Positions 1-54,870 of a stretch of 64,000 nt of DNA are shown here, piece by piece. The notes under the pieces were generated by a model. That model worked only from the letters and a program-made list of their open reading frames with translations, did not search any database and was not told the origin of the DNA. The translations under genes and the position numbers were made by a program. Numbering within the stretch: the first letter of the stretch is position 1; each line of letters begins with the position of its first letter. The DNA comes from Burhinus oedicnemus (Eukaryota > Chordata > Aves > Charadriiformes > Burhinidae). Where the stretch lies: positions 533,651-597,650 of the forward strand of contig VFFE01006799.1 of NCBI GenBank assembly GCA_008921705.1, in the 5' to 3' direction.

Positions 1-3000
1 ACATTATATACAGCAGAACAAGTATAGCATGCAAATAAAAAGAATCCATGTGATTGAAAAGTGTCAGTGGCAATATAAATTAAAGGCAACTTTGGCACAT
101 TTGCCCATCACCTTGAAGAAATACTCTCCAGTATGTTGCCTCTTCTTGGAAGGGCTTAGTAGGTATTAATGAGATCTGAGAGTTCAATTGCTGCCTGCTG
201 TTTTTAAATTACAAGCAAAATGGCAACAGACAGCAAAGAATAAGGAATCTCTTTGGAATTAAAGGAGCCTGACATAATGGGTGTGATTTACTGCTGTTCC
301 CTGTCAGACAAATATCTCCACTGCAGGAAAGAGTAAAAATAATGAATAGACTAAATAGATTTTATCAAACTAAAATGCAAATTGTAAAGTAGTTTAGGGA
401 TAATTAGGTCAAACTGTAGACATGAAAGTGTGAGTGGGGAAAAAAGACAGCAGAAATGTCACTGAATACTCCTACCTGGAGGAGCACGGTCAAGAAACTT
501 GGTACTGCATCAAGTTATGCAACAGGTGAGCCTACATGGTGGACGTTACATGGCAGGGGGGATGACCTTGAAACTAATCTGAGAAAAATGCTTTCTAACA
601 GGACTTAATTAAGTGGAAGACCCTGTCATGAGGCATCCACCAACCCGTAACTTCTCTGTGGCTCCAGGCATCAGATGTATCTAGCTGAGGGGTCACAGGT
701 CAAGCTGAGGAGCTGGAACTGACATGGAGGATCAGGGAGTTGACAGACATCTTTCAGTAAAGTGCATAAGACACAGGCTTAGAGGCGGGCAGGCATGAAG
801 GGGAAACTTGCTGTATGTATGTCTCAGTACATGTGATTGTGGGAGCTGGCAGCAAGTGTGGATGCCAGGAGCTGACACTCAAAGGAGGACCCAGGATATG
901 GCTGTGGTCCCACTGTTCTCTATCAGCCAGAATTAACTGCTGAGGTGGCACACAGGCTGTCCTTATCCAAAGAGGGACGTAGCAGCTGTGCTGATGGAGG
1001 CTGAAAACAGGCTTTTTAGAAGCACTCAATACTCCTCAGAAGTCTTCTTTCAACAAAGGCAGTCACCAGCCAATGTAATTTGTTCTCACTTCAAGGTCCT
1101 TTTGCACTGCTGCAGGATAAAATAACCAAAGTAAGAATGTGGCCCTGATAAAATGTCAAGGGTGCCTTCTCCTCAGGCCATGCAGGATGGCTGAGTTTGC
1201 AGGCTGACATTTCTTTTCCAGTGGAGTTTGGCAGCAAGAAAAGGAGAAACAATGAAATGGCCTAATTATGAACATCAGAAAGCAAAAGAGCACAGCTGGC
1301 TTCCAGCTTGTCTGTGTAGCCCCCTGGTTTTCTTGATTGCGTGCAAGCTCACTGCCTCTCCCTTTCTGTTGTTAGCCTGTTAGTAGCTAAGGAGTCTAAA
1401 CCAGCTGAGCTGTCATTCAACATGTTCTCCTTCTGCATTCTCTTCAGCTGATACTGAGATGTTTAACTGTATGCATTTGTGTTGCAGTCTTTGCACATCA
1501 GCTAGTCTGAACTCTTTGTTTTGTTACTGAAAATCCATGTTGGTTTCTCTTGCACAGAAGACCCTAGGCCTGATTTTCTTCAACTTTGTCCCTTTATGGG
1601 ACAAGGGGAGAAGGAAGACTGCAAACTGGTGCTGAATCGTGGTTGTAGCCATTCTTCTGTCCACCCTTTTCACTGATGGATGGGAATATACGAAGTGAAA
1701 AATATTGAGGAATCATAGCCATTTCATTAAATGGGTCAGTCGCTAGTTGTTTTCCCCCAAAAATATTTTAGGCAATGTATTATTTCAGATGGATGATTCT
1801 CTCCTAAGGTTCTCTGTCACTACATGTAAATAGAAGCCAGACGTTTGTTGTTTTGTTGGGGTTTTTTCTCAGTTGAATGACATATCTAACTTGTTTTGGC
1901 TGCTAAACTTGAAAAAATCTGGAATAGGGAAATAAAACTATAGAAATAGCTGCAGACTGCGATCTTTATATATGTTCTTGATTACCCTTGAGCAAATTCA
2001 GAAGTGAAAAAGTTGACTCAGTTTTGTAGGGCCTCAACATCATAATAAAGTCCTACAGACAGAGAGATGATTCATTTAGTTATATTGATTCATCCTGGTA
2101 TTCCCCCTCATATACTTACCAGGTTGTTCTATTCACATAGTAACCACTTGCATTACAAGAACACTCTGGGAGCACCATGGTAAATCAGGCAATTTTTTAT
2201 CTGTGTCATATAGTATTGATGATCATCTTCATTTCACAGGCCATTCAAATACATGAACGAGTTCAGCATGAGTTATCCTGGCTTAGAACTATTCTTCCAT
2301 TGCTCTATTTTGCAGTACTTTGTACAACAGGACATAAGGAAATGGAACTTTCTTAGTAAGAGAGAAGAGTAGCATGTGACATTTTGACACTTGCAGCAGG
2401 GCTCTGCATGAGGTGTAAGAGCCCTCACACTGAGAACCGTTGACTGAGACAGGTGATATGTTCTGCTGGTAGAAAGTAGTCATTTTGTGATGTTTCGATA
2501 CATTTTCACATGCTCACAGAAGCATAAGATCAGATTCTGCTAAGCCAAAGTGCTGAATTTTGCTGTGTGTAATAATGCCAAATGATAAGTACTTTGAGGG
2601 GGATCCAGACTAGCTACTGATGGTGCCTAGGCCTCCACAGGGTCAATGAGGAGAAGCAGTCAGCTGCAGAAAATAAAAATAATAACAAGTGTCTTCAGAC
2701 AGGGAACTTGTTGCTGAATCAGGGTTAATGGCCCTGCTTGTTTTCTTACTCCTGGCTACGCTTCCAAACTGGTGCATTCTTCAGCAACATCTGTACTGTT
2801 AGATGAAATAGGTTCCTGGAAACCATGGGCCACTGGACAGCTTGACTCTAAACCCCTATATTTAGCAGGCATTGCACTGGCAGTTCACACAGTTGTAAGA
2901 GCGTAGTGGGGGAGTTGTCCTGTCATGCTGATTTGAGGGTAAAATCCAAAGGAAATCTCAGAAGGAAGTGCCCACTTCCCAAATCTTCTGTACATCTAGG

Positions 3001-6000
3001 AGAACTGAGAAGAGTGAATGAGCGTATGTCTTCTAATATTGCTATTAGAAAAATAATGACACTATTCGGCTATTTTTTCATATTGAGACAATGTATCTGC
3101 TGTCACATTCTTTGGAAGAAGCTTCTTTAAGAAGATTTAGTTTGTCAGCAAGCAGTAAAGTGACAGACAGTTCAGACAAGCAATAGAGATCATTTGGAAT
3201 CATAAGCCACAAAGTGAAGTGGTTTAAGAAGTATTTCACATACCTCCAGCTGGTTAGCAAATTCTCCTGATGGTTTTGCAGATAAAGTACTTCAGGCCGC
3301 TGGACTTTCCCTTCAACGTATTTATGGTATTTCTTTCTTAACTGTGGCAGTTTGAGCTAACTGCTGCTTCAGTTTTTGTTCATTTACTACTGAGTGGAGA
3401 GAGAGCCTCAAGGAATGGCAGCAAGATGACTATAAAAATCAGCTGTTGCAAGCATCCAGCATATTTAAAGTAGTAGGAAGTGTCATCTGTTAAATGATGC
3501 ATTGAATTTCAACTCTGATAATTCTAGCTCTGGAAAAGTAGAATGCCTTAAAGTGGGAACCCAGTACTAGGATAAAAACAATCTCAACTCTTTGCAGCTT
3601 TGCTGTTTGTTCCTTTGCCTCGGCCTTTGCAAATACTGTTAAATTATAGCTGAGGCACAAAATAGTGTTTTGGGTGGCTGCTTTATCACTCTGAAGATAG
3701 CTGCATTTCACTGGTGAATTAATTGATGTATATAAACAGGTGTTCAGTATGCTGTTGCAAGAGCACTTAACAAATAGTAGTTAATGTGTCAGATCTGATA
3801 AACAGAATTACAGTATTTTCACAAGTGTAACTTGTACTCTTTGCACCTCAGATAACCCACAACCTTTCAGAAGTACTGCACTTGAATAAATTCTCACATA
3901 ATCTGTCTCTTCAGATTATCAGCACAAAATCAGAAGAAGGAAACAGTCAGGGGCTCGAACGCCAGAGGGAGGTGGTTTGGGGAGAGAGGGCTTCTGTAGT
4001 GCAGACCGTCACCAGTGATAGAAACGTTGGGTTTGGATGCTGCCTGCAAGAATGCCAAGATGACATGAATGCAACTGACTGTCTCAGTGCTGGTGTGTAA
4101 ATGCTTTTCTTATGATGCAGATTGATCACTCGGGCACTGATTCTGTGATCATGAATGCTGGATTGTTGTATGATGGGCCACCCAGCAGTGCCAGCACCAA
4201 AGGACGCTTTGTCAAAGTAGCAAGACCATGCAATACAGGGTTTATGTTAGCTCTGCTTCTCTTGAGGCTTTATGTTGACTAATATGATGGGTACTACCTG
4301 ATGCAGCACAAACATAGAGTGATGCAAGCAAGGGATACTTGGTCAAAGATGGATCTTTCCAGAACAAAGTTAAACGATTAACGATGCTTTAATATATTTG
4401 AATCAACCGTATGAATTTAAATGAAAGCAGGTTATATTTAATCTGATTTTGATCTAATATTCAGAGCACTAGATGCTGACAGTCCTACCATGGCCTCACA
4501 GAATCATTGCATGATTTCACCAGACATCCAAAATCAAAAAAGCAACAGCAGCATCACACTGATTGTACTCCTCATTTATTGTTTAACTTAGATAACCTTA
4601 TTCCCCCTTCTACTGGCAGATACAAAAGAATCTGCAGCAGAAACTTGGAGGCCTTTACACCTAAGTATAAGTCCAATATAGGTGCATTGAAATCCAGATT
4701 CTGAATTTACTATGAGTTTTGCCAAAGGTGTCATTGGGACTGAGTAAAGCCTTGTGAGTGGTAGCTTCACTGTATAACATTTCTGCACATATGGCCAGGT
4801 AAAGTGTAAAACATAGTTTGACCACACAGAAAAGCTGTGATTTTACAGCTGCATGTTTTTTAATATCTGGTGATGACTGAAGTGTGAAAGCCCAAGACAA
4901 CTTCAGTATCTTCAGGAATGGGTTATGGTGTGAAAAAATTTTCTACAATTTTTTTTTTTAATATGCTATTCTTATGGAAATGCATTTTAATTGCAACTTC
5001 TGCATCTAGAAGACTGTCAGTCTTGCTAGTTTTGTATATTAGTGCTCATGAGTGTCCTCAAATATTTTCAGTCTGTGCTGTGCTAATAAATTTGTAGGCA
5101 ATGTGTGAGAGATGAAGAAAAACCCTGACTCTTTAAGCAGTGTTTACACTTGATTTATCCAGAAGTTCTTTTAAATTTCTGATGTCTTAGGGCTGAAATT
5201 TGCCATTAGTAAAGTAAGAGACATCTTGCAAAACTATCTAAGCCATCAGAGAGAATTCATGATAAGCCTATTAACTAGTAACTCTTAATGTTGTAGAACA
5301 CATGAAATAGATGGGAAGGACTTTTTTTATTCCTTGTTTCCAATACAGAGAGGTAGTGAATCTGAGGGAGAAATCTAGGAAGCCAATTTGCTGAAGACCC
5401 TATCCAACTTTGAAGGAGTTCAGTAGGAAGGATTGAATCAGATCTTAGAACAGCAGCACATATTTATGTGCACCCCTTTTACTCTCGGGAAGAAAACCCA
5501 CCACTTTGTGTCATGCCAGAATAGCGTACCACGTTGGATCTGGCACCCTGCAGTCACTGCTGAATTCCAGGACTCTCTTGGAGTATGTGTAGGCACGTCC
5601 CAGCCTTTGGCAGCAGTGGAGCTCTGTGCTTGACACTACTGACTCTGCAATATTTTGTATTGTCATTGAGGAGTACTATAGTAAATTTAAGAAACTGGAA
5701 TTCCCCACGAGCTTATCCAGTTGTTCGTATGAGTAGATATGCAGAGGAAGTTTTTGAATGGGGAGCAGGATAATGCAAGTGGATAGTGGTGAGTGCATTA
5801 AGAGTGTAATTGTTTCACTGGAGTATTTGAAACAAAAAACCCACTAATGAAATATTCAGCTGAAAGTCTAAATCTGTCTTCATCCACCAGTTGTAATTTA
5901 CAGCATTTTAAGATTTACTTCTGCTCGTATCATCCCTGTGGCACAATGGATATCACAAATAAATTTTCTTTTTAATTATATTGCTTATTCAGCTCCAAAT

Positions 6001-9000
6001 TGAGAGCCTAATTCTTCCTGACACCAATGTATTAATTTACTTACCTTTCACCAGTTATTACTCTGACTATTTTTAAAGAACTTGTACTTCACTTGTCTAA
6101 TTGGTGCTAATGGACATACTCTGTTCATTTCAACAATTTCCTTGATAGCGTTATTGAAAGCTGATCACTGTGAGCTATCCAGATTCAGGGACGCAAATAA
6201 TATTGATAAAAATAAAACATGGGAATTAATCATCATTAGTTGGCTTTCTATGAAAACTGTTTTCAAGCTCTGGAAATGGTTCTATTATCTTATAAATGGA
6301 TACAGATGTATTCTGCCAGGTCAGCATTAGCATATGCCTTCATTCTTTACCATATGTAAGTCATGCATTAAACCCCCACAAGATCTGTTCACGTTAAGAA
6401 AATTAATCATCTGTGCCTGTAAAACCATTGTTGGGTTTGGAAGCAAATAGACAGTAACCTACTTTTCAGTGCCTGGAACTCCTTCAGTGGTGTTTACTGT
6501 AGTGTTTTCAGATCTTTCTTGAAGATGGCAGCAAAAATGTAAAATCAGAGCTGTATTTAGGTCATTGAGATGGTGTGAGAGTACGAATGTATTGGCTGAT
6601 CCTAGGTAGTTTTGATTCTGATTTGTGTCTCTGTGAGAGTGAATCTGCAGGAGGCGGCTGTGCAAAATCTGTATAAATGAGAGGAGAATCCTAATGACTT
6701 ACTACTGACTAGAGCCAGAACTGATGATACACTGCTTAGCCCAAGAAGACTTAATACGTTGATGTTGTGTTCTCCATCATGTCACTTTTGCTCTTCCTTC
6801 TCCTTCCCTTCTCTGTATTTCTATGGAAATAATTAATTATGGCTTGTTGATTTTTGGTGCCTGAGAAAATATCAACTAAAGCTTTTCCTTTGGCTGGGGC
6901 GTTTTAAGGCTATGCCTGGTACAGATTCTCCAGTGTCTAATAAGATGGGCTATAATGCTGCAGCTTTTCTCTTAGTGAGGAATTAATAGGGTCTCTTTCT
7001 CCTATCCTACTGCCTCTTTTCATTAAACATGTAGGAACTAAGCATTCATTGGATCTCCTGCCACTCTAACAAGTCGGACAGGCTAAATAGCTGAAGAATT
7101 GAGGAAAGTAGAGAGATGCAATGGCTTTGCTTCTAGAGCAAGTCTGTTTCCTTCTAGCCATCATAATTCCAGAGGGATGCAAGAACATCCTAAAAAAGGA
7201 AATAATTGAAGAAGACACTGAGACAATAATACAAATACTAACTTGTTCTATAGATCATAGTTCTTAATGATTCAATGGGTCCATCTACAATAGTGTTTTT
7301 GTTCTATTCAAGAAAGCAGTTTCAAAACAAATCTCCTGATCTCCCCACTAAAGACACTGCTCGGCAGTCTTAAAGTGCATGAACTGAATTACTCTCAGTG
7401 GAAGGTAAGCCAAGAGATGTGGTTCAGGAGTGCACCTAACACTTTGCAGACGATAACGGGAGTTCAATCCAGGGTCCCAGCCTGGAGTTACTTCATGGTA
7501 AAACCCTTGCAACATGTTTGGATGTGGTAATCAGCTGCACAACACCAGCTGCTTTGCTCTCCATATCTGCTCCTATTGTGCCACACGTCTTCCTAATGCA
7601 GATATGGCTGATGTATTCCAGGGATCACGAAGCACCAGTCTGCACAAGGCCTCCTTACCACTGCTCATGACATGTGCTATTTCTTTCCCAATATACCAGG
7701 GATCTTCAGTCATTCCTTGTGTTCGGACTTTCTGCACATAGCTTCCTTGTAGGAATACACCGGACAGATGACCATTTCTTATGACAGTCCTAATACATTT
7801 CTAGAGGAAAACAAAAAGGTCTTCTCCCCCTCTGGAGCTCAGCACTCAGAACTTCCCTGCAGTCTTTCCCAAAGCCCCTAACTCTGGCGGTTTTCCACTC
7901 TGGGATTCTTCCAGACCAGACATCGGGGCAGCTAGTTGACCACCTCATCCTTCCAGTGGTGCTCCTCGCTGTGAGTGTGTCCGAGATCTCCACCTCATCT
8001 GCATCTAACCGATAAAGAGGAGCCCTCTCATCCCTAGCTGGTAAGGATCAGACAAGGGAACAGCTGATACACTACATGGATGAGATGGGATCTGAGACTG
8101 TTTCTAGGGCCAGGCACCCTGTGAGAAACAGGTTGTTCCTAATAGTAATTTCTTGGCAGTTTTGTTGAGGCAATCTGCCATATCGTCTGTGGAGTGTGCT
8201 GTGTCATGTATCATCTCAAGTTCTAAGAGTCATTTTGTACAAAGCAATAGTTGATGTGCTATGCAGGGTAATGCACTGTGACTAATGCAACATTATAGGT
8301 AATTACTGGTTTGGGCTAATCAGAGAATAGAGATTTAACTTCTTGTTATTATCCATTCATTCACTGACTACTGTAGATCAACTGTAAATTTTGGGTCCAG
8401 TGATACTTTGTAAGAGATTTTTCCTCACATTATATATATTGCATTTTACTTGAATTTTGGTTAGGGATCAAGTGAAAAGATCAAATTCTAGCCATCATTT
8501 GCAATTTTTGTGGTTTCTTCTTCCAGGAGTCCTGTTTTCTGCTGTTATCCAAATAAATACATCTTCTGTCATGAGACAAAGTCTTTTCCTTGGTTGAGGC
8601 TTTAGCCTTGAAACTATAGCTGGCTTGGTAGATGAGTTTGCACCTATGTTGAAATCCATTACTTCCTTTGAGAGTTTTTGTATTAAAGTACAAAGAAAAC
8701 CTCAGGCGAAGTCACAAACCACATCCATGCAGCCATTGTCAAGTTTGGTGGACCTCTGGACAGCTGGAGAGGCTAAACCTTTTGAAGAAGTTGTCAGAAC
8801 ATCAGAATTTAGAAACTACCGGAAATTATATTTTCACTTTGTTCTTTGTGAAAAAAGCCCATTTATGTAAACTTCAGTACATCTTTCTACAGTAAGTCTC
8901 AGTGTAAACTTTAATTTAGTGTCTTTGGATTCCAGCAGGTTCCGTGAAGTTCTTGACCAGTCTTGCAGAGTTTGCACTAACGGTTGTGATTCAAGGAACT

Positions 9001-9996
9001 TAATTTTTTGTGGAAAAAACCCCAACGAATGAACAAGCCCACAAAATGAGCAGTGGCCCCAGTGAAAATATACAGCTTAAAGATTGCTGTCTTAGATTGT
9101 GAAAGAAAATGCACAGTAGCCAATGCCAGCTGCAAAACATAAAAGTATCTGGCTTTAAGGAGTGACTGTCAGAAAAAATCAGAAATCTTTTTAAAATAAT
9201 ATATTTGGGATCCTTGTGCTAAAATTTCTGTTCTTGTTTTTCTCTGCAATCGTGAACATTATATTTCTTTTTAATGTGAAAGCTTAATTTCTGAATTAAT
9301 TCTGTAACACTAAGAGTTGTGATAATAAGAAAAGTTCCAAATAACAGAAGACTTACAGTAAAAATTGTAATTCTAAAGTCAAAAAATGGCAGCAGACATT
9401 CTTAAAATGCAGCACCTTTGATTGTCAGTGATGTAATTTGTAGGCACATGTAAGAAGCCACATCAAACTTCCCTCATCCTGAAAAGAGTCAATTTTTATC
9501 TCTGTTGTGATCTTATAGCCTCCTTTTCTCTCCCCTCCTTGGGATGAATTATTAATCACAACATCACTGAGTATGAACCCAAGGGTACTGCAGAATTTAT
9601 AATCGGTGTCTTTTTTTTATTTTTTAACTTAGATACGAAGTTTGCACTGTCATTTTCACAAACTGGCCGTTGCTGTGTGACAATTAGCAAATATTAGGCA
9701 AGGCAAGGATGTAATTTAGTCTAGCAGTAATATATTACTACTGTGTTATGTTAGTTATATTGGAGAAGACGATGAAACACAGGATCCTTTCTCTTCCAGA
9801 TAGATAGAATAGTAAAGGCTGGGGCTTTGAACAGTGTAAATGCAGCTGATGCTTTGTGGTTAAGGTACAGGGGCTGGCACTTGTCAGGAAAGAAGGTGAA
9901 GGAAGAGAGGGAAGGTAGGATTTGACAGTGATTTGATTTCACATCCAAAGAAGACAGTCCCATCTTTAAATATCACAAGAACCTACATTCAATACC

Positions 9997-10047
9997 TTGA
10001 ATTGTATTTCTCTGATTATTTGTATTTTTGCAGGGCCTGATTAACAG
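9997..10047. repeat. 51-base direct duplication, copy 1
   Basis: This 51-base block is identical to 11085-11135, an offset of 1088 bases. The sequence on either side does not match between the copies. The block starts TTGAATTGTATTTCTCTG and ends GGCCTGATTAACAG, with a TTTTTGCAG acceptor-like string inside. Confidence 0.9.
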
Positions 10048-11084
10048 AAGTGATTGGTGATTTTTGAAAATGAGTTTATAAGTTTTTGAGTTCTCAAACG
10101 TAGGTGTTTTCCTGGGATCCATTCTGTCAAAGGGCCAAAGGCCCATGTGTTCTGCAAACAAGGATTCCTTTGGGCTTTTCAGTGTGGATGACCTGAGCCT
10201 GAGGCATCCATGGTCAAGGATTGCCTTAGAAAAATCTTGCTCATTAAGGATTAAACTAGATGAGAGCAACAGCAGGAGCAAGTGCTTAGATTATGGAAAA
10301 CTGAATTATGTAAAATTATCGCTATTTTACAAGCTGTCTCCAAACCCATTTCACTGAGTTCACTTTTGATCTCAAACTGCAGTTTTTTCCAAATGGCAAA
10401 ACCTTTGAGCTCTGCCACAGGACACTTCTGGTCTTAAAGTGTCCAAGATGCTGCTGTTTTTACGTGTCAGAACATTCTCCTAGCAGAAAGATTTGGCAAC
10501 TGTGACCATAGACCGGGGGCTGGTCCCAGAACAGTCTCTTATATGCCCAAATGCAATATGGTTGGCAGGTGATGGAATCAGAACACAATTTGATTTTACA
10601 TCATTATCACTGCGTTTGTACGTCTGAGAGGCACTGTTCAAGGAAAAAAGGACATTTCCTTTGGCTGATTTGCTTCAGAGTTGCACATAGGAAGGTGCAG
10701 GTCATTAACCTAGATTTTACTTTCCACTTATGAACAGTTCAGTCTTTACCTGTGTGTGTGCATGCTCTACTCTACGGAGACTTTTTAACAATATAGGTAT
10801 CAACAGCATGATAATGGAGAATTCATTAAATGACAAATTGCTATACATTACAATAACCTCATTAGGTTAAAAGTCAATTTTCTTCTTCTGCTTTCCTTGT
10901 AAGTGTCAGTTGCCCAAGGTTTTTAACAGGTGAAACAATAATGGCAGTGCAACTTATTTTTATAAGGCAACTTTCAATATACATGTGGAATTAATGTTCT
11001 CCCCTTTGTTACATTTAGCCTCTTTGGTAACCTGTTGCAGAGATGTAGAAGAAAATGGGAAGAAAATAATGCTTTACCTGTTAT

Positions 11085-11135
11085 TTGAATTGTATTTCTC
11101 TGATTATTTGTATTTTTGCAGGGCCTGATTAACAG
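11085..11135. repeat. 51-base direct duplication, copy 2
   Basis: This is the second identical copy of the block at 9997-10047, in the same orientation. Neither copy is followed by an obvious GT donor directly after the final AACAG, so I do not call it an exon. Confidence 0.9.
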
Positions 11136-12633
11136 TATATCCCACTCGCATTGGTTTCACTTGATGCTGTTTGAACTAAGCATTTCTGAAAATTAGACCA
11201 TGATTCAATAGAGCAAGCAATTTAGGGCTTAACTCCAGGCCTCGATAACCCAGAGCATGATTCTGTTGTGAAGATTGTTTTTGGCAGCAGGAAAGCTAGA
11301 AAATCCTTTCATCCATCTCAATATTCACTTACTACAGAAGTTGTCTTCCAGTTCAATACTGACCTTTCAGTTAGGTGAACAGCAGTCTTAACAGTTTTTC
11401 TACTGTGGCGCATCACAGCAGAGATGTGCTTTTTTTGATTGATGATATTCTGGTAGCAGCAGATCTGTTTGGAAAAAGAATTCAGTGACCTGTGTCACCA
11501 CCTCCCAGTCTGTACTGAATTTAGCCAATGTAGGAGCAAGCAAGGCCAAGTTATCTAATACATTTGCTTTTCACTATTATTCCTAATTAGAGCTTTGCTT
11601 TCCCTGTGGGGAGATCCCGACATCTCCAGGCACCCTAATGCTCCCATGCTTGGAAGCTGTACACATGGACTTCCTTGCTCCTGCAACTTAAAATATCACC
11701 CTCCTCCTTCCTGCCTCAGGTTTGCATGTACACAATCTCCAAAAGCTTATTGAAACGTTAATTACAGATAAAAATAGATGTTCTTAAAACCAGATGAGCT
11801 GAGGTGGTGGTGAAAAGTTTCAAAGCACTTGGTGACAACAGTAATTTTAGATGGTGCCGTTCATATCTTCCCCAGTATCATTTGTTCTGGTAGCCTGTGC
11901 CATGGCTTACCTTCTGGTTTAGCTCTCTATGGGATCACAGTGTGAACTAGGTTAAGAGACTGATCCAAAGAGTCTATTCAGACTTTTTCCTTTTTAAGTT
12001 GGGGCAGGGGTGAGCAAGAGAGGGAGAGATTTCAAGACGTATTTGAAAACTCTGATCATGTATCCTTCCCCTCACTAGATCCTCGCTTCTCAATAGCTGA
12101 GGTGTGCCTCACAGCTGAAGTACCACAAATAGCCAGTCAAATGCAAAGAGGACTAATTTCACTTGGAGGGAAATGCTGAAAAAACATCTCTCCAGACTGC
12201 CAGTCAGTTGTACTTACACACAGCTGTTTAAAGTTTTTAGAACTTGGAGGGGAGGAGAAAACATAATCTGTGCAATTGCATTTAGATCAATAATCATTGC
12301 TAGGGCAGAGTTCATTACATTTCTGTAGATGTATTGTCCTTACAATGGCGAGCCTTGTTTAAAGTGTTTGGATGCTACCATGACATGAATAAATGAAATT
12401 CCTGCATTCCCCAAGCCTGATTCTGCAGCATTACGTAGTGCCTGTAGGGTGTTTTCACCTGTCTGCTTTGAGGCCAGGCTCTTTTTATTTGCAGGTTTAT
12501 GCCTTGAAGTCCATGGACTGTTTCTGTTCTGTGAAAAATCCAGAGACTTACAGAAGTCGATAAGCCGCTACCAGTGGTATGTTGTTGTGGCCTGGCCATG
12601 AGCTTCACGTTCTGTGCTCTTCCTTTATTGCAG

Positions 12634-53349
<40,716 letters not shown>

Positions 53350-54439
53350 TAAGGACGTTTTATGCAGAACTGAACAAGCCTTTTAGAGCAATACAGAAAT
53401 GGAAACGCAAAACAAAAAAGCTGCCAGTTTAGACTAGACTACATACAAATATCATTGTTTCTCCTGGGAAGAAGTGGGAAGTAGGTTGGGAGAAGGAAGA
53501 GGGAGTAAGTGTAAATAAAACAGCAGGCTCTGGAAAAGGAGTTGTGATGAGGTCCTGCTATTAAAATGTCCTGCTTGCATTACTTGGAACTTGATGTTTG
53601 TGTACTTCTCTGTGAATGCGAAAAGGAGAGGGGGGTGAGCTCTGCATAATCCAGGCCTCCTCTCCTTGGTCCCTTTCTAAGAGTAGCAAGCGTGGTCTTT
53701 CTGTACATCAAGTGTTTGAAAGCTATACAGTGTTCTCTAAGAGCCACGTTGCTGCACTGTACCTACTACAGGCTTTAAAAAAGGCCCAGTGAAAGCAGTT
53801 CCCTTTTTCTTCCCTGACAGAGTGTCCCTGCTTGTGTGTGGCAAGGCCAGCAGAGCAGGCAGGTACTTCACCTTACCAAGTATGTGTGCAAACAGACAAA
53901 TTGCTGATCTTGTTTCTTTATCAAAAATTCTAAATGCGTATTGTGACCTCCTCATTTTTCTATCTGCCTCCAGATCTGTCCATCTTTGGGAGTTGTTTTC
54001 CCTTTGATAGTTTCAGATGTGGTTCAGTGAAGCATGGGCTGACAGCCCTGGGCGTCGTTTGATTCCTTGTGGGAATTCATTGTTTCAAAGAAATACTGCC
54101 ACATGGGTTTGTTCCTATGATGTTTTTTTTTGTCTAACCAATCTCACTGGCTCCTCTCAGAGATCCTTTTTTAAAATGGAAGGCAATTCAGGGCCCTTTT
54201 AAATTGCAAATAGCACATGCCCTTCTATTCTTGTAAACAGGTCCTCCTTTGCTTTGGCTTACAGTGGGCAGGAGGTCAAGAACAACTAAATGGTTATACC
54301 ATCACCTCTATTAAGGATGGAGTGGAAAAAAAGGGATGTTGCTGGGACCTAGAGTGGTTGCTGAATATTTTTTTTTTTTTTTTGGCATTGTCACTTCCAG
54401 CAGTGGAGTATTATGCTAACAATGATTCTTGCATCCCTG

Positions 54440-54510
54440 CTCTGGCAGGGGGGTTGGACTAGATGATCTCCAGAGGTCCCTTACAATCCCTGTGATTCTG
54501 TGATTCTGTT
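54440..54510 (+). mobile_element. CR1 LINE 3' end fragment, + orientation
   Basis: Shows the CR1 3' signature GGGTTGGACTAGATGATCTC, then AGAGGTCCCTTACAA, ending in the short tandem TGATTCTGTGATTCTG. The 8-base ATTCTGTG-type tail is typical of CR1 in birds and other sauropsids. The fragment is strongly 5'-truncated, as is usual for CR1. Confidence 0.9.
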
Positions 54511-54538
54511 TCTCCACTGACATTAGCAGGAAGAGAAC

Positions 54539-54870
54539 CATAGAATCAGAATGGTTTGGGTTGGAAGGGACCTTAAAGATCATCTAGTTCCAACCCCCCT
54601 GCATGGGCAAGGACACCTCCTAATAGACCAGATTGCTCAAAGCCCCATCCAACCTGGCCTTGAACACTTCCAGGGATGGGGCCTCCACAACTTCCCTGGG
54701 CAACCTGTTCCAGTGCCTCACCACCCTCAGAGTGAAAAATTTCTTCCTGAGATCTAATCTAAATCTACCCTCTTCCAGCTTGAAGCCATTACCCCTCATC
54801 CTATCACTACATGCTCTTGTAAAAAGTCCCTCTCCAGTTTTCTTGTAGGCCCCCTTCAGTTAAAAGGCCA
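54539..54870 (-). mobile_element. CR1 LINE fragment, - orientation
   Basis: Read on the + strand it starts CATAGAATCAGAATGGTTTG, then GGTTGGAAGGGACCTTAAAG, with GATCATCTAGTTCCAACCCC, the ACCTGGCCTTGAACACTTCC segment and the AAAAATTTCTTCCTGA segment following. This is the reverse complement of a CR1 3' region of about 330 bases. Only about 30 bases separate it from the first fragment, so the two lie tail to tail. The inner border is sharp and the outer one is approximate. Confidence 0.93.

Larger units (their letters stand above)
1..12633 (+). other. HECW1: Upstream HECW1 intron (3' part)
   Basis: No coding exon is recognisable. The family predicts that the preceding exon should end with a C2 segment like NPIWQAE, and I could not find such a segment followed by a donor site here. 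The sequence is AT-rich, with only short ORFs that lack recognisable domains. A slightly more GC-rich patch at about 7780-8060 resembles nothing I know. The one clear structure is a perfect 51-base direct duplication (9997-10047 and 11085-11135). The intron ends with a pyrimidine-rich acceptor (TCCTTTATTGCAG) at 12633. Confidence 0.8.
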
